Source: Ecdyonurus torrentis (taxonomy: Eukaryota > Arthropoda > Insecta > Ephemeroptera > Heptageniidae). Taken from it: 64,000 nt of DNA. The stretch's first letter is position 1, and every line of letters starts with the position of its first letter. The position numbers were made by a program, and so were the translations under genes. The notes under the pieces are model-generated. The model was not told the DNA's origin, ran no database searches, and was given only the letters and a program-made list of their open reading frames with translations. Below are positions 16,700-34,792 of the stretch, one piece after another. The stretch covers positions 14,415,039-14,479,038 of the forward strand of contig OX439134.1 in the NCBI GenBank assembly GCA_949318235.1, read 5' to 3'.

Positions 16700-17005
16700 T
16701 TGATCACAAATTGCTTGATGTGAATATCACTGAAAGATAATTGATACATATATCAAAAATGCACTTATAAGAATGTAAGAATAAAGTAAAACCAGTTTAT
16801 GTACAAAATTAAGCTTTTAAAAAGTTATAATTCATAGTATTAAGTACATTAATTAGATAGTTTAAATATATTATCCTGTACAATTAAACTTAGTTAAATA
16901 ACGTTATAGTATTTTTTTCTAGCCTTTTTTTTTTGTGTGTGACAAACGTCTTCTTGTGGACATTTATTTCCCTAAGGGCTTTCTATCATTTTGACACACA
17001 CAGGG

Positions 17006-17009
<4 letters not shown>
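16700..17009. other. AT-rich DNA without a recognisable gene
   Basis: Nothing supportable. Confidence 0.6.

Positions 17010-17076
<67 letters not shown>
17010..17076. repeat. (GA)n microsatellite
   Basis: About 33 GA units. Confidence 0.97.
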
Positions 17077-17079
<3 letters not shown>

Positions 17080-17712
17080 AGTGAGTAAGGAAACATGTTT
17101 CTCTTAATCAACCGAAACTAATAAATCAACACAACAAATTATTTTAAATTAGGACTTCTTTTAATTTACAGGCTTTTTCAAAAATAAAAATGCTAATTTA
17201 ACTAAAAAAAAAAACCGTTTGAACAAACAGTATACAAAAAATTTACATATACATTTATAATATTATTTAAATTTGTCATCTATTATTAGAAAAAATGCAT
17301 AATTATTATAATTTTGGTGACCACACAAGAAAATTTATTATTATTTTTTTATCGATTTAAAAAAAAATGATAAAATGCAAACTGATTTACATATAACCCA
17401 AAATATAGACTGTAAATAAATATATTATAATTTTAAATTTTATTGACAAATATTATAGAAAGATAAAAAAATCAATTTATAAGATTAAAAAACAATTAAT
17501 TATGTTTAAACAAAGATAAGATTCTTTTTTTTTTTTTTTTTTTTTTTTCTTACAAGAGAGCTTTTTTTCCTGATACTTTTGAATTTATAACATAATAACA
17601 TGAAATTTCCAAAAAAGGATATTAATCTTTTTATAAGGTGATCTTTGAACTATAACATACCAATTTTTCCCTGTTTTTTTAACCTAACCTAAAGCAAGAG
17701 CGAGTGAGAGTG

Positions 17713-17715
<3 letters not shown>
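17077..17715. other. AT-rich DNA; poly-T near 17525-17548
   Basis: Nothing else supportable. Confidence 0.6.

Positions 17716-17769
<54 letters not shown>
17716..17769. repeat. Compound (GT)n(GA)n microsatellite
   Basis: About 15 GT units run directly into about 12 GA units, preceded by imperfect GAGT repeats. Confidence 0.95.
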
Positions 17770-19342
17770 ACTTCGAAAAATATATAAATCAAAATCATCC
17801 CTGACCAAAATGTTACAGTAAATCAGGTAATATTGTATACAAAAAAAGACACCCTGAAAAGATTTTAAATTGAGATGTTTAAAATAGAGAAAGTTTTCGA
17901 AATGTCATTGACATTTCTCAAAAAAGGCAAAAGAATTTTTACTTTATTTTTTTATATTTTGCTTTTTTGCTTTTTTTTTCTAGCTTCAGGGTAGGTTCTT
18001 TTTAAGAATTTATTACTGTATAGGGGGTGTAGAAGAAGTAGAGACAGAGAGTGAGAGGAGAGAGAGCACTTTCTCTATATAATGTGACAATGTTATACAG
18101 TCAACTTCTGGTCATTGCAGCATAAAATGTCCCACGAGTAACATCTATTTTCTAGAAATTTTTAAAGGTAAGTAAAATCATAGTATAAATATATGATAAA
18201 ATATGGAAATATTTATGTTTGTATATAAAATAGACCAAACATTATTACATTTTAGGGTTGTAAATATAATGAGTAATTTTTAATTCTTATACATAAATTT
18301 ATTTCATACATAGGGGTTAAAATTATTAATTAAATAACTTATTCTATGCACTATGTTTATTAAAAGATAGTTAATTTATCAAGAAATTCAACATTTATGT
18401 TTTTAATTGAAAATAAGTTAATATTATGCATATATGAACATTGGCATTTAATTTTTTTTTCATTATACGTAAGAAAAACCATGTGTACAGAGTTATAACT
18501 ATAACTCCTATAAGTACATAAATACTGTACATAAAGGTTATTTTTAGTATAAAAATATACTTGCTACATATTCATGATAAAGAGTTCAATATCTGTACGT
18601 TATTATAAACGATAAAAGTTGTTGATAAACATTATCAACAAAAGCTTTAAAAGTAAATAAAAATAAATCTTGAAGCAAATGCCACCCTTACGAAGAGGGA
18701 AAGGGGGAAATTTCAAATGATTTTATTTTTTTAAAGTTTTCGATATACTTTTTGATCTCTCCCAAATGACTAAAGAAATTTTGTGGTTACAAAAAAAGAA
18801 AGAAAGGAAAAAAAATCGAAACATTATTTTCTCAATCATTTTTCTTTTCCCTATGGTAAAGCCCCATGAGATGTATAGTACAAAAACTTTTATTTTGTCT
18901 CCACTTTTTTTTTTTCTTCTTCTTTTTTTTATGACTCACTTTTCTTTTTCAAAACAATAGGGGGAGGGGGGGACTAACATAACAATATTGCAATTAAATT
19001 AATTTTCTTTATGTTGTGTATTTTTTTGTCGTTGCGACCCCATATTGTGTAAAATATGCAAATGAATTAAATTTTTTTTAATTTTTAATTGATTTCAATA
19101 TCTTGATGTACTTATTTTTCTCCTTTTTATTTAGATTTATTTTTCATGTTACAGTTTTGATTAAATAAGTTGATATAGGAGAAAAAAAATTTTAAGTCAT
19201 ATATATAATCTTGAATTTTTTTTTTTAACATTGCTGAAGATTTTAACCGTTGTTTATATATATTTTTATAATTGTTACTTGGGCTCATATTAATTGGGAA
19301 TGTATATGCATACATTCATTTGAGAATTATCTAAAAATATGT
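17770..19342. other. AT-rich DNA without a recognisable gene
   Basis: A short segment near 18119-18170 lies between a CAG and a GGTAAGTAA and so has both exon-border motifs, but every frame across it closes quickly. The frame at 18766-18960 is low-complexity (poly-K, poly-F). Confidence 0.5.
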
Positions 19343-20615
<1,273 letters not shown>

Positions 20616-20660
<45 letters not shown>

Positions 20661-20683
20661 TTGAATGGCTGTCAAAAATCTTC

Positions 20684-20715
<32 letters not shown>

Positions 20716-20716
20716 A
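20616..20716. repeat. (GA)n and (CT)n arrays facing each other
   Basis: A GA array (20616-20656) and a CT array (20683-20716) are separated by about 26 bp. A single strand could fold them into a hairpin. Confidence 0.9.
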
Positions 20717-24083
<3,367 letters not shown>

Positions 24084-24091
24084 TGACGTCA
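24084..24091. promoter_or_regulatory. TGACGTCA octamer
   Basis: A CREB/ATF-type palindrome in ATGTGACGTCACAAT, 20 bp left of the perfect hairpin. Confidence 0.3.
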
Positions 24092-24110
24092 CAATATTAT
24101 TATATTTTAT

Positions 24111-24217
24111 ATATATCGATGTTGGGATGCAGAAATGCGACCGATGAGAAAAATCATGAGTAAAAACCTCATGATTTTTCTCATCGGTCGCATTTCTGCA
24201 TCCCAACATCGATATAT
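24111..24217. repeat. Perfect 50-bp hairpin, 7-nt loop
   Basis: The left arm 24111-24160 (starts ATATATCGATGTTGGGATGC) and right arm 24168-24217 are exact reverse complements with no mismatch; the loop is TAAAAAC. The arm sequence is unique and mixed in composition, not a simple repeat. A transcript would form a 50-bp duplex. It could be a very young foldback, or the core of a larger element. Confidence 0.95.
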
Positions 24218-24937
24218 AAAAAACAAGATGCCTGGGCGACTTTGACTGTTGACCACTACCACACGATGTCATGTAGTGTCACTATATTGTAAAGATAACG
24301 ACTCGATACTGGATTAATGACATGTCACAATATATATTGTAATATAATTGAATTATTAATTGAATTAAAACTATACTTGCATTGAGTAATGAAGTTATAT
24401 ATAATAGTCTATAGAAGAAAACAATTCTGTTCAGAACACTTTTTTTAAGTTCAGTTTTTAGTTGCAGTAAATTTTTATGTTCTGAGTCACAACTTATAAA
24501 TATTTTTTAAGTAATATGGAGTTTACTGGTAATGAAAAATTCTTCAAAAGTTATATTAGCTTGAAATACAAGAAAGTATGTCTATTATATTAGTATATCT
24601 TATAAAATTATTTCTTATCTCGCAGTTCACTATTTTTCTCATAAAACGTAAAACGCTAAAAATATGGTCCCACATAATACGAGTATAGGATAGGAAAGTA
24701 AGTAACCCTAAACTTTCCTGCACCCCTCACCGATAACCTCCATTAGTTATTAAATGACATAATTTTTTATCTAACGTATAATTATTTCTACCAAAAAGTG
24801 AGAAAGTGCGTGATAGAAATCAGATCGGAAAATTGTTTAAAAAATTGTATTCAAAACTTTTAATTGACTCTATATTGTCTATAATAAAAAAAAAATGCTA
24901 ATTTATTATTACTATGCAATATACTTTTTTTTGTGGC
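24218..24937. other. AT-rich DNA without a recognisable gene
   Basis: A G+C-richer patch at 24230-24275, then plain AT-rich sequence. Confidence 0.6.
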
Positions 24938-24960
24938 GGGGGGGGGGGGGGGGGGGGGGG
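24938..24960. repeat. Poly-G tract (G23)
   Basis: An uninterrupted guanine run, highly unusual in this base composition. It can form a G-quadruplex. Confidence 0.93.
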
Positions 24961-25963
<1,003 letters not shown>

Positions 25964-26057
25964 ATTATTTTAATCAAATTCTGATCTCGTTAAATTTTTC
26001 TTTCATACCCCATAGAAAAAAAAATGAATAGAGTTATTACCGATGTAAGAAACTAGA

Positions 26058-27604
26058 CTATTTATCAGTGTTGTAGTCGATCGCCCTTTTTTCGATCCGA
26101 TCGCGATCTGATCAATTGAGATGTAGCTCGATCCGATCTCGATCACGATCATCAAAACTCGAGACTATCCGATCACAATCCGATCTGATCGACTATCATT
26201 TGATCGAAAATTTTCGATCGTTTTCAATAATAAATGTAGGTATGTAAGAACTTATAAATTATAATAATTATGAAAAAAAAAAAAAAAAAAAGGAAATTAT
26301 ACTGTAATAATACATTATAAATATTTTTATATTCATATTTCCGTTAAAAAAATTTTTTAATAAAAAAATGTGTTACATAATTGTTAGTTCTTACCTTTAG
26401 ATGTTTTATTAGATTAATTGTAACATATTTCAAGGCTATACGACGTTATTCGGTTTATTTTTGCACGATAAATACAAACACTGAATACCAAGCTCTTTCC
26501 CACTTTTATCTTTTTTAGGAGCTCCAGTTACGTGATAAAATTCTTTTAAGCTATTATTTCACGGAAAAAAATTGTCTCCCAAATTATCCTTTAATTTATA
26601 TATTATAAGTTATAATATATTAACGTTTATGAATGTAAAAAAAAAAAAAAACACTTTTGCCTGCTTTCTTATCTCGTGACACCTGCGAGAACGTACAGAC
26701 CAAATGACTGGTTTCTGGATGGAGCAGGTCCAAAAAATTATCTTATGTACAGTACTGTGTGTCTTCATCCCCACTAATCAAAGCAACCCCCTCGTGTTTA
26801 TTTCAGAAAAAATTTCCCCTCACCGCGGTTTTTTAATACATCAAAATTTCGTGGAAAAAATCATTAGTGTAAAAAGCACTTAAAATTTTTCAATTGGTTA
26901 TAAAGTCACCTCTAAAACTCATACAAGAAATGTATTGTGTTAAAATAAAATTGACAATCTTTCAATGCAGAAAAAAATTCTGTTACTTGAATATATGAAC
27001 AAAATAATACGTCAAGAATTCATTTTAAACAAAACTTATTTACCGCCTTTAATGTCGTCCAAAAAAAAAAAAAAAAAAGAAAAAAAAAACTTTGGTGACA
27101 CAGACACACTATTGATATAATAATTTCTTTCCTAGAAGCTTATATAGCTCAGAGTCAGGTATTTGCTATTTTTCGTTTATTTCTTTCATTTTTGCTTTCT
27201 TTGTTTTGTTTTGCGATACCTTTTAGCTAAAGTAGATAACATCTCAATATCTACCTAGCAGCTGCTAGCAGAGTACTGCCTGTACTGTACTTTTAAATTC
27301 TTTTCTATTTTGGACTTTGACTTTTTGCTTTATTATAATGAATAAAAAAAAGGAGGGAAAAAAAAAGAAAAGAAAAAAGAAGAAGACAAAAAGAAAGAAA
27401 AAAATACCTATATGGTTGTAAAAACTAAAGTATGAAACATGATGATCGGATCGAAAAAACGTTCGATCACAGACCTAAATGTGATCGAAATCCGATCACG
27501 ATCATTTTTTTATAAAATGGTTCGATCCGATCACGATCATATGATCGTGATCGGATCGTGATCGGATCGAAATTTGATCGATCGACTACAACACTGCTAT
27601 TTAT
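26058..27604. mobile_element. hAT-type DNA transposon (decayed), with 8-bp target duplication
   Basis: The element spans 26066-27596 (1531 bp). The terminal inverted repeat is CAGTGTTGTAGTCGATCG, 18 of 18 bases at both ends, with a further shared block TTTCGATCCGATC just inside. It is flanked by an exact 8-bp duplication CTATTTAT (26058-26065 and 27597-27604). An 8-bp duplication with CA.TG-type ends and a TGTAG core is the known hallmark of the hAT superfamily. Roughly 150 bp inside each end are dense in CGATC/GATCG motifs (26075-26225 and 27445-27590), consistent with subterminal transposase-binding repeats. The interior has A-rich tracts and a candidate transposase fossil. It cannot encode an intact transposase. 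Confidence 0.92.
26704..26883 (+). pseudogene. Fossil of hAT transposase C-terminal (dimerisation) domain
   Basis: A 59-codon frame inside the hAT element starts MTGFWMEQVQ and contains LCVFIP, SNPLVFISEK, SPHRG and FVEKII in that order. The hAT C-terminal domain has a tryptophan region, then LC-IPATS-PSERVFS, then a basic stretch, then NVE-L. The order and spacing fit, but key residues (the S-ER core) are replaced and small insertions are present, so this looks decayed. No recognisable catalytic core was found upstream. The call rests on pattern memory and the transposon context. Confidence 0.4.
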
Positions 27605-28734
27605 AGTTCCAAATCTTCAAAACTGCATGTTTTTTTCATTCTTAATTCTTTGATTTTACATTTTAAATTATTAAAACTGATTTCAAATAAATGATAAAGA
27701 AAGCAATCAATTTTATATTGCACACAAACATAAACTAACACACACCATATAATAACAACTTGAATTATTCAATATACACAATAAATAATTATATTAAAAA
27801 ATAAGATAGCACATATATCATATTTCTCACGCTTTTAATTGTCAATTTAATTGAAAAATTTAATTCTTCATTTTTATATGTTGTAATTAAAAACTTGAAA
27901 TTAAAAACATCAATAATAATATCACTTCTTATTTTATAAAGATAGAAGAAAGAAAAAAAAAGTCAAGAGTTTAAAATTTATTGCTTTTCATACAAAGCTA
28001 TATAGAGAAGATGAAGAAGAAGAAGAAAAAAAATGTTTCAATGCCATAATTCTTGTCTAAAACTCAATTAACTGAAACGTACATTGTCAGACACGATTAA
28101 AACAACTTACAGTCAAGTGTTCTCTTCAAATATAAAACATAAACAATGCAGCAATTTAATACATAAAATTTCATGTTCTATTATTAATTTTCAGATTAAT
28201 AAAAATGTGAGAGTATATGATCAAAAATAAATGCATCAAATTCTGGATTTTAGAGCAGAATTTTTCAAAAATTTATGCAACATTAAATAATAGTTATTTG
28301 CTGATCAGCTAAATCATTAATATATTAGTTTACTAGTTCCAAAAACCAACTTCTTTCTTTTTTAACAAAGGTAATATCATACCTATTAGTGATAAGAAAC
28401 TTTATTTTTTATTGAAAATGAAATAAACAGGTTTTGGAATTAGACTCATATATATGTTGTACAGCATAATTATTTTTCTAATTCCAAATAAGCAAAATAT
28501 TATGCAGAATATCAATGCAGCCTTAATATGCGTGGAAAGAACAAATTGTATAATTTATGATGACTTTATGTCATTATAGCATAAATTTCATAAATGATGC
28601 TATCATGGAACAGCGCTACATTAGAACAGCCTAAATAATTATGCTGAACACCATATAGTATTATTTATTCTTTGTAGTTATTGTTATCTTGCAATATATA
28701 TTGTATAGTATAATTTATGCTGTATTGAACAAGT
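27605..28734. other. AT-rich DNA without a recognisable gene
   Basis: Nothing supportable; several short GCATAA/TTATGC words recur. Confidence 0.6.
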
Positions 28735-28759
28735 GCTGTGCTGAAAATGGGCAATGTAA

Positions 28760-28826
28760 TATTAAATTATTTAGGATGATGCAGTCCTTTTTAAGAATAT
28801 GCAATAAAATAGCCCTTAAATAATTG
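28760..28826. repeat. Partial copy of the foldback repeat at 49204-49475
   Basis: Shares the blocks AGGATGAT, AGAATATGCAATA and CCCTTAAAT, in the same order and with similar spacing, with the right arm of the foldback element near 49439-49485. This looks like a diverged dispersed copy; its limits are unclear. Confidence 0.45.
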
Positions 28827-28860
28827 TTAAATTCATTTTGCAACAATTAGTTTTATATAT

Positions 28861-30177
28861 ATATTTTTTTTTATTGCTATATTTTTTAAGTATATATATA
28901 AAGGCATTTTGATCATGTAGTAAAAATGAAAATAATATTGATCATATCGTTTGTTTGTATATAGGAATGTTTTTTAGGGATGATTCAGAATGACAATATA
29001 AATTTCACATTTGGAGAAATGCAGTGTCACAGTACAGTGCGAAGCGAACACAAATGTAAGCAACGCGTTTTCCTAAAAAAAAATATATATATCTATTTTT
29101 TTCAACATGTTATTAACGGTATTATGATTGAATATAAGATACTTTTTTCAAGAAGTAATCACATACGATTTACATAGTTCAGTAGGTGCACTTATGAAAA
29201 GTTGCCTATATGTATTTTAAGGGACCAGCAGTACAGCGGACCCTTAAATAAAAAAAAATGATGGTTTTGAAAACAATCAAAAGTAAACGTGATTTATGAC
29301 GAGTGAAATCAAAACTATACACCATAACAACAAAACATGTAGGCCACAATATTTGATAATAAGTGTTGATAATATATTTGCGAGACTCATTACTTGTATA
29401 CATGAGTACCTCAAGTATAGTGAAAATATTTTTGTGTAAACACTCATATAACTGACGGAAAATATAATCAAAATGTTGATTTATATTTGCTATTGTGCTG
29501 CGAAACTTCTTGTGCATTTTTTCTGTAATTTTTTTCAAATAATTTTAAAACAGTTTGGAAATTATATATTTTCTTATAATGTGCAATTGAAAATTAATAA
29601 GTTCTGGTGCATACAGGAGGAATTCAATAATTTGTAAATGTAATTAAAATTATTACTCATGAGTGTTTTAATGTAAAGGAAAGAGAAAAAAAAATGAACA
29701 ATTGATAACAAAAATACTTAAATGATAGTAATAATAATTAGGACACAAATTTATAATTTCTGCAATTGATAAAACTAATAAATTCTTTTTTAAACACAAA
29801 TATTATATTTTTAGAATTTCTATTTTTGATAATAGGGGCTACGTTATAAAAATATAAAATAGTGGTTTCTACATCGTTCCGCTAAAATTCTGAGCCAAAA
29901 AATTCAAGGGTGATATATGACTAGTACGATGAAAGATCTGTGACTTTTTTTTTTTCTTACTTTTTTTTTCTGTAAGTTACGCCGAAAGCCATGTTTCTTT
30001 TTACTCATGACAGTTAAGCGGTGCAGAGAGAGAAAGAAAGAGAGAGATTTTTTTTTCGTTACTTGAATGTGTGACATAAAGTACAAGCCACCAAAACAAC
30101 AAAACCAAATTAATTTTTGTAACTCTTGAACACTGCGTCAAAAAGTCTAAGTACTTTGGGTGTTCAAAGAGTTACAT

Positions 30178-30183
<6 letters not shown>
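28861..30183. other. AT-rich DNA; longest non-repetitive frame lies here on the minus strand
   Basis: A 110-codon minus-strand frame (29206-29538) is the longest one free of simple repeats. It has no recognisable domain and its length is near what chance allows, so it is not called a gene. A small inverted repeat (TTTTAAGGG...CCCTTAAA) lies at 29216-29249. Confidence 0.45.
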
Positions 30184-30236
<53 letters not shown>

Positions 30237-30245
30237 TCTCTCTCT
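30184..30245. repeat. (CT)n microsatellite
   Basis: About 24 CT units, then an interruption (TTCC) and a few more units. Confidence 0.96.
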
Positions 30246-30312
30246 AAGAAAAAAATAAGATAATAAAGTAGGCATCATGCATGTTAGCGTCAATTGATGT
30301 AGCGAAAAGTCT

Positions 30313-30338
30313 AAAAAAAAAAAAAAAAAAAAAAAAAA
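30313..30338. repeat. Poly-A tract (A26)
   Basis: Uninterrupted adenine run. Confidence 0.95.
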
Positions 30339-31216
30339 GACAAAATTTTTTATCTCTTCAATTAACTTAAAATTTTTAATTAAAATTGTTTAGTAATCAA
30401 CTTCTTATTTTTTTTTTTAATTAGGATTTCATTGTTATAATATAAGTACACATATACTGAAAGTTAGGAAATGCGGAGTACAAAAATAATTTAATTATTG
30501 TATAAATAATAAAGAATTTAAAATAGATAATATTAGGAAGTTATAAGTTTTTACGCCCGCTCTCCAAATTTTACGTACTTTAAATTGCTAATTAAAAATC
30601 AATCTTAATATCATCTTTCTAATTCAAAAATATTTTACATTAATTATAGTAAGTAAAAATCAATAGAACCAATAAAAAACTATTAATAATACATTTTTTC
30701 TAACACTTCATAAATTATCATAATTATTATATAAAAAAAAGCAAACCTATTAAAATGTAATAACAATAAAATTAAATCTTTATTACTTTATAAAAGTACC
30801 CTTTTATATCATACTTCCCCTATATTATAATAAATTCATTTTATTACATAACATAGACTTATACGCCATCTTTACAATAATACATAAACTATTACAACCC
30901 CTATAAATTTGCCATTATATATTTGAATATATTTCTACCACCAAAATAAAAAATATATATATTTTTATAAAATTGTGTTACTCGATCGTGAATATTGTAA
31001 TGACCTTTAAGTAAGGTATGAACGCAGGCAAAAGGTAAAAAAACTATATATTTTTTTTTCTTCTTCGCGCTCGCATAAGCAGCTATAGCCTAAAGGAAGT
31101 AATATATCATGTCATGTAGCATATTATTAAAGTTACCTTGACTTGGCAGACCAATTTGGAAAAGAGTATAGAGTCGAGGGTATATATTCTATATTAATTC
31201 CTTTATAATATAATAT

Positions 31217-31223
<7 letters not shown>
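30339..31223. other. AT-rich DNA without a recognisable gene
   Basis: Nothing supportable. Confidence 0.6.

Positions 31224-31250
<27 letters not shown>
31224..31250. repeat. Poly-A tract (A27)
   Basis: Uninterrupted adenine run. Confidence 0.95.
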
Positions 31251-31348
31251 TGTATATATTTGTACCCGTAATATCATATAAATCGAATAGTGTTTCTTTT
31301 TAGAGCTGTAAGGGATGGTTGTTGATTAGATTTGTGAAGAGGGTAAAA

Positions 31349-31352
<4 letters not shown>

Positions 31353-31401
<49 letters not shown>
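31353..31401. repeat. (CT)n microsatellite
   Basis: About 24 CT units. Confidence 0.96.
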
Positions 31402-31405
<4 letters not shown>

Positions 31406-33787
31406 CTAAATTATTTCACCTGTTAATTTTTTTCCTCGAATGAAATTAAAAAAAAAAAATTATGGACCTCCATCATAGAAAAATATTCAGCAATGGTGGA
31501 GTATTTTTTTTCTCTATATATATTTTTTGTTAAATATTTCTTCGTGTGAGGTGTATGATTTATTAATTTTAATTTTGATATATGAAATTTTAAATATAAA
31601 AAAGATTTACAATCAATTATATTTTAGCAGGCGTTATTATTAGATTTTAATATGAGATTTCCATATATTATATTTTTTCCCCTTTGTCTATTATAAAGAA
31701 AATTTATTATAGATATAGTTATTATTATTTATATTCATTTTTGTTAAGTTAATTTTTTGATATAGTATTGAATGAATTGAAGAATATATTTTTATATAAT
31801 CTTTCCAGATTATATTCTTTTATAGGTGTACCAAAATATTGTTTATTATAGGTCCAAAAAAATTATCTAAATATTTTTTGTTTTAAAATTTAAGGATTTC
31901 ATTATTTCTATTTTTTTAGAATTATAGGAATTTCTGAATATCTCGTACTTGAAAGTTGCAGATTATAAATGTATTAATTATATATACTTATAAAAATATA
32001 TATGACTTTTAATAGCCTGTATTATGCTGGGACATAATCTCAAAATGATTGAAATGAAAATGACAATTTTATAGCAATACGAAAAATTATCCTCTTTTCA
32101 GAGATATGATAATGCAATTAAAATTATCATATCAATAGCTTTTCCATATTTTTGTATGGTGTATAATATAATAAATAAAAAGAGAGACATTTTAAAGTTT
32201 TAAACCACAAAAAAATTGCATCAAAATTGATAATTTAAAAATAATGAGATAAATAAATCATTTCGTTGTTATGCATTAAAAAAAAAAAAAAAAAGAAAAG
32301 AAAAATGTTAAGTAATTTATCATGCCTAAAACAAGCAAAAATTTGTCAAAACTAAAAATGACGTGTTGTTGAACAATAAAAATGTTTCTTTTCAAATAGC
32401 TATAAAAAATTATTTTTATCTTTAACTTATACATGTTTTCAAGTGTATCACGAGTGGAGTGAATAACATTTTGCATAAAAATCAAGACTTAAAAAAAAAA
32501 AATAATAATAAAAAAAAATCCTTTTTTTATATTGTGTTAAAGATAATGTATCTCTCACTTTAAAAAAAAAAGTGAATTAAAAATCCATTGTTTCCAAAAA
32601 TTTGCACATAATTATAATAAAGCTTCTAGTATTACACGAAAAATTTAATGAAAATTCACATAATATATTTTAATTATCTTTCTTTCTTTTTTTTAAATAT
32701 TATTTAAATTATTCATATACTAATTATATGATAATTATAGTTCAGCACACGTTTTTGATTATAAATTTTTTAATTATTATTATATATATATAGGTATATA
32801 ATATAATACTATATGATTTACATATTAATTGTCATTATGAAATAATAAATAATAATTTTACCTTACTTTATGTATATCCATATTTCATTTCTTCTATATT
32901 ATTCATATGTAAGCATTTTAAAATAAAAACTTAATAAAACTTAAAGTGATAAGATTTTTAAAATGTGCAAAAAGTTTGTGAGAAAAAAAGTGAAGTATGT
33001 TAATAACAAATTACAATGTGATTTACAGCAATTTTTTTGTTAAAGGTAATTTTATATAATTGTTGTTGTCTATTTTTTTCTTTGCACTGCATGTATATTT
33101 CAACGTACCAGCATCATGGTTATACAATATTTATGTCCTACATGATTTTTTTTAAATCAATAGTTCTGTTTCATTTTTTGAAATTTTGTTCGTTTGCTTA
33201 TTGTTTGTCTGTAAATTTGTCTTTTTGTTCGTTTTTTTTTACTAAAAATTATATTATTATTTTTGGAAACATAAAAAATATTTGCGGATACAATCTTTGC
33301 CGCACAATTTTACTGTTTTATTGTTTAATATAATGAGACACTAAAAAGTAATTTTTACTAAATTTGGAATTATTTCCTGAGAACTTGCACTTTCGTATAT
33401 TACGTATATAACTCTGCGATATAATATAAGATTAAAAAATATATAAATCAAATGTTTTTATAGATTTCATCTCTATATACGACTTTTTTGTGTCATTTTA
33501 TGTACATTTTTTACTGATTTATTTAGATAACAATTTAATTACAGACTTTGTAATAGAAATTATTATCGACTGAATTGGAAGTCAAATTAAAACCTGTTTC
33601 TTTTTTCTTACTATTTTTATGTAAATTTACAATATAATTGTTCTATTTACTGTAAGACTCGAATACTATCTGCTATATATGTAATAATTTTATAATTAAA
33701 CTAAACCATTGCAAATTTTAAATTCAATTCTATGCGGGACATCTTTTTTTATGGTATATATAGATGACAAAATAAGCATCAAAATTA
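31402..33787. other. AT-rich DNA without a recognisable gene
   Basis: The frame at 33037-33333 is F/I/Y-rich and without a recognisable motif. Nothing else supportable. Confidence 0.6.
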
Positions 33788-33933
33788 TATACTCGACTCA
33801 AAAAACCTCAGTCGATTTAAATCAGGCATGCCTAAAGTATCGCCCATTGTCACATTTGAGGAGAAGGGGGGCGGCTGGGCTATACCGTAAAAGGTCGAAC
33901 GGCAGGTAACTCAGGTTTTTTGAGTCGAGTATA
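33788..33933. mobile_element. Short MITE with perfect 21-bp inverted ends
   Basis: The left end is TATACTCGACTCAAAAAACC plus one further base (33788-33808) and the right end (33913-33933) is its exact reverse complement. The interior of about 100 bp is strikingly G+C-rich and has no long frame. The outermost TA/TATA is compatible with TA-target insertion (Tc1/mariner-type), but in this AT-rich DNA the exact border cannot be fixed. Confidence 0.75.
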
Positions 33934-34639
33934 GAAAATATTTTGATAAGAGGTATTGAACCTCTGCGATCATTCCATCAACATAATCTCAAAATAATAT
34001 TATAATATCATCATCAAATTATTATTCAATAAGTTAAATCGTGATTACAAAGCAATTATGAAATGTTGGCAAAGATTTGGTCATGAAAGTATTATTTTGT
34101 TGTCATGCATATGCAAGTCGAGGGCGTGAGATCACTTATTGGTATCCGGGGTGACACATAGAGTGCACCGAGGTCAAGTCACTCAAGAAATTGGCACCTT
34201 TGTTATGTATGCTCTCTCTCTATATCTCAACGTGAGCAGAGTAATTGGAATATCCAACTTCATTTTCTATTCATAGGACATATTTCAGTTTTAATATAAT
34301 ACTATATATTGATTTATAATATATTATTATGTATATGTATAACGTAATATACGATGGATATCTATTTATTCAATCGTCAATATTTCAGATTATTTTTATA
34401 TACCATGGGTTAGAAATAATTTAAATATCTGATGTTTATATATGAATAAAGATCAATAGCAATTTTATTTTATTAAAGTTATACCATATAATAAAGAATA
34501 TACCTTGCTCACATTATAATAAGAAAACTTCTATACTGTTTCTAAATTCTGGAAAATACCATTGGTCTTCCACTGATAAAGGTCTTAAAACATTTCAAAA
34601 ATCTGAGTTAAATTAAAGAATTTAAGAATTGTAATACAA
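33934..34639. other. AT-rich DNA with a G+C-richer patch
   Basis: A mixed-composition patch at 34115-34215 carries no frame longer than about 22 codons and no RNA-gene motif. Confidence 0.55.
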
Positions 34640-34760
34640 AAAGGCTTATTGGCCGATTGGCTATATAGTTGGGATGATGGGATGCAATTCGGCTGCATGC
34701 AGTTTAGGCTTAGGAACCAGTTTGGGGCAAGGTACGCCTACTTTTAGGCGCGTAAACGAC

Positions 34761-34792
<32 letters not shown>

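Noticed and set aside
18119..18170. Exon-like segment between CAG and GGTAAGTAA
   Set aside because: All frames are closed or trivially short, and such borders arise by chance at this spacing.
26436..26558. Minus-strand frame in the hAT element resembling a BED zinc finger (EFYHVTGAPKKDKSG, QCLYLSC)
   Set aside because: Cysteine spacing does not fit the BED finger, and the strand is opposite to the better C-terminal match; likely coincidence.
29206..29538. 110-codon minus-strand frame without simple repeats
   Set aside because: No recognisable domain, AT-driven residues (I, K, Y, F), and one frame of this length is near chance over 64 kb in six frames.
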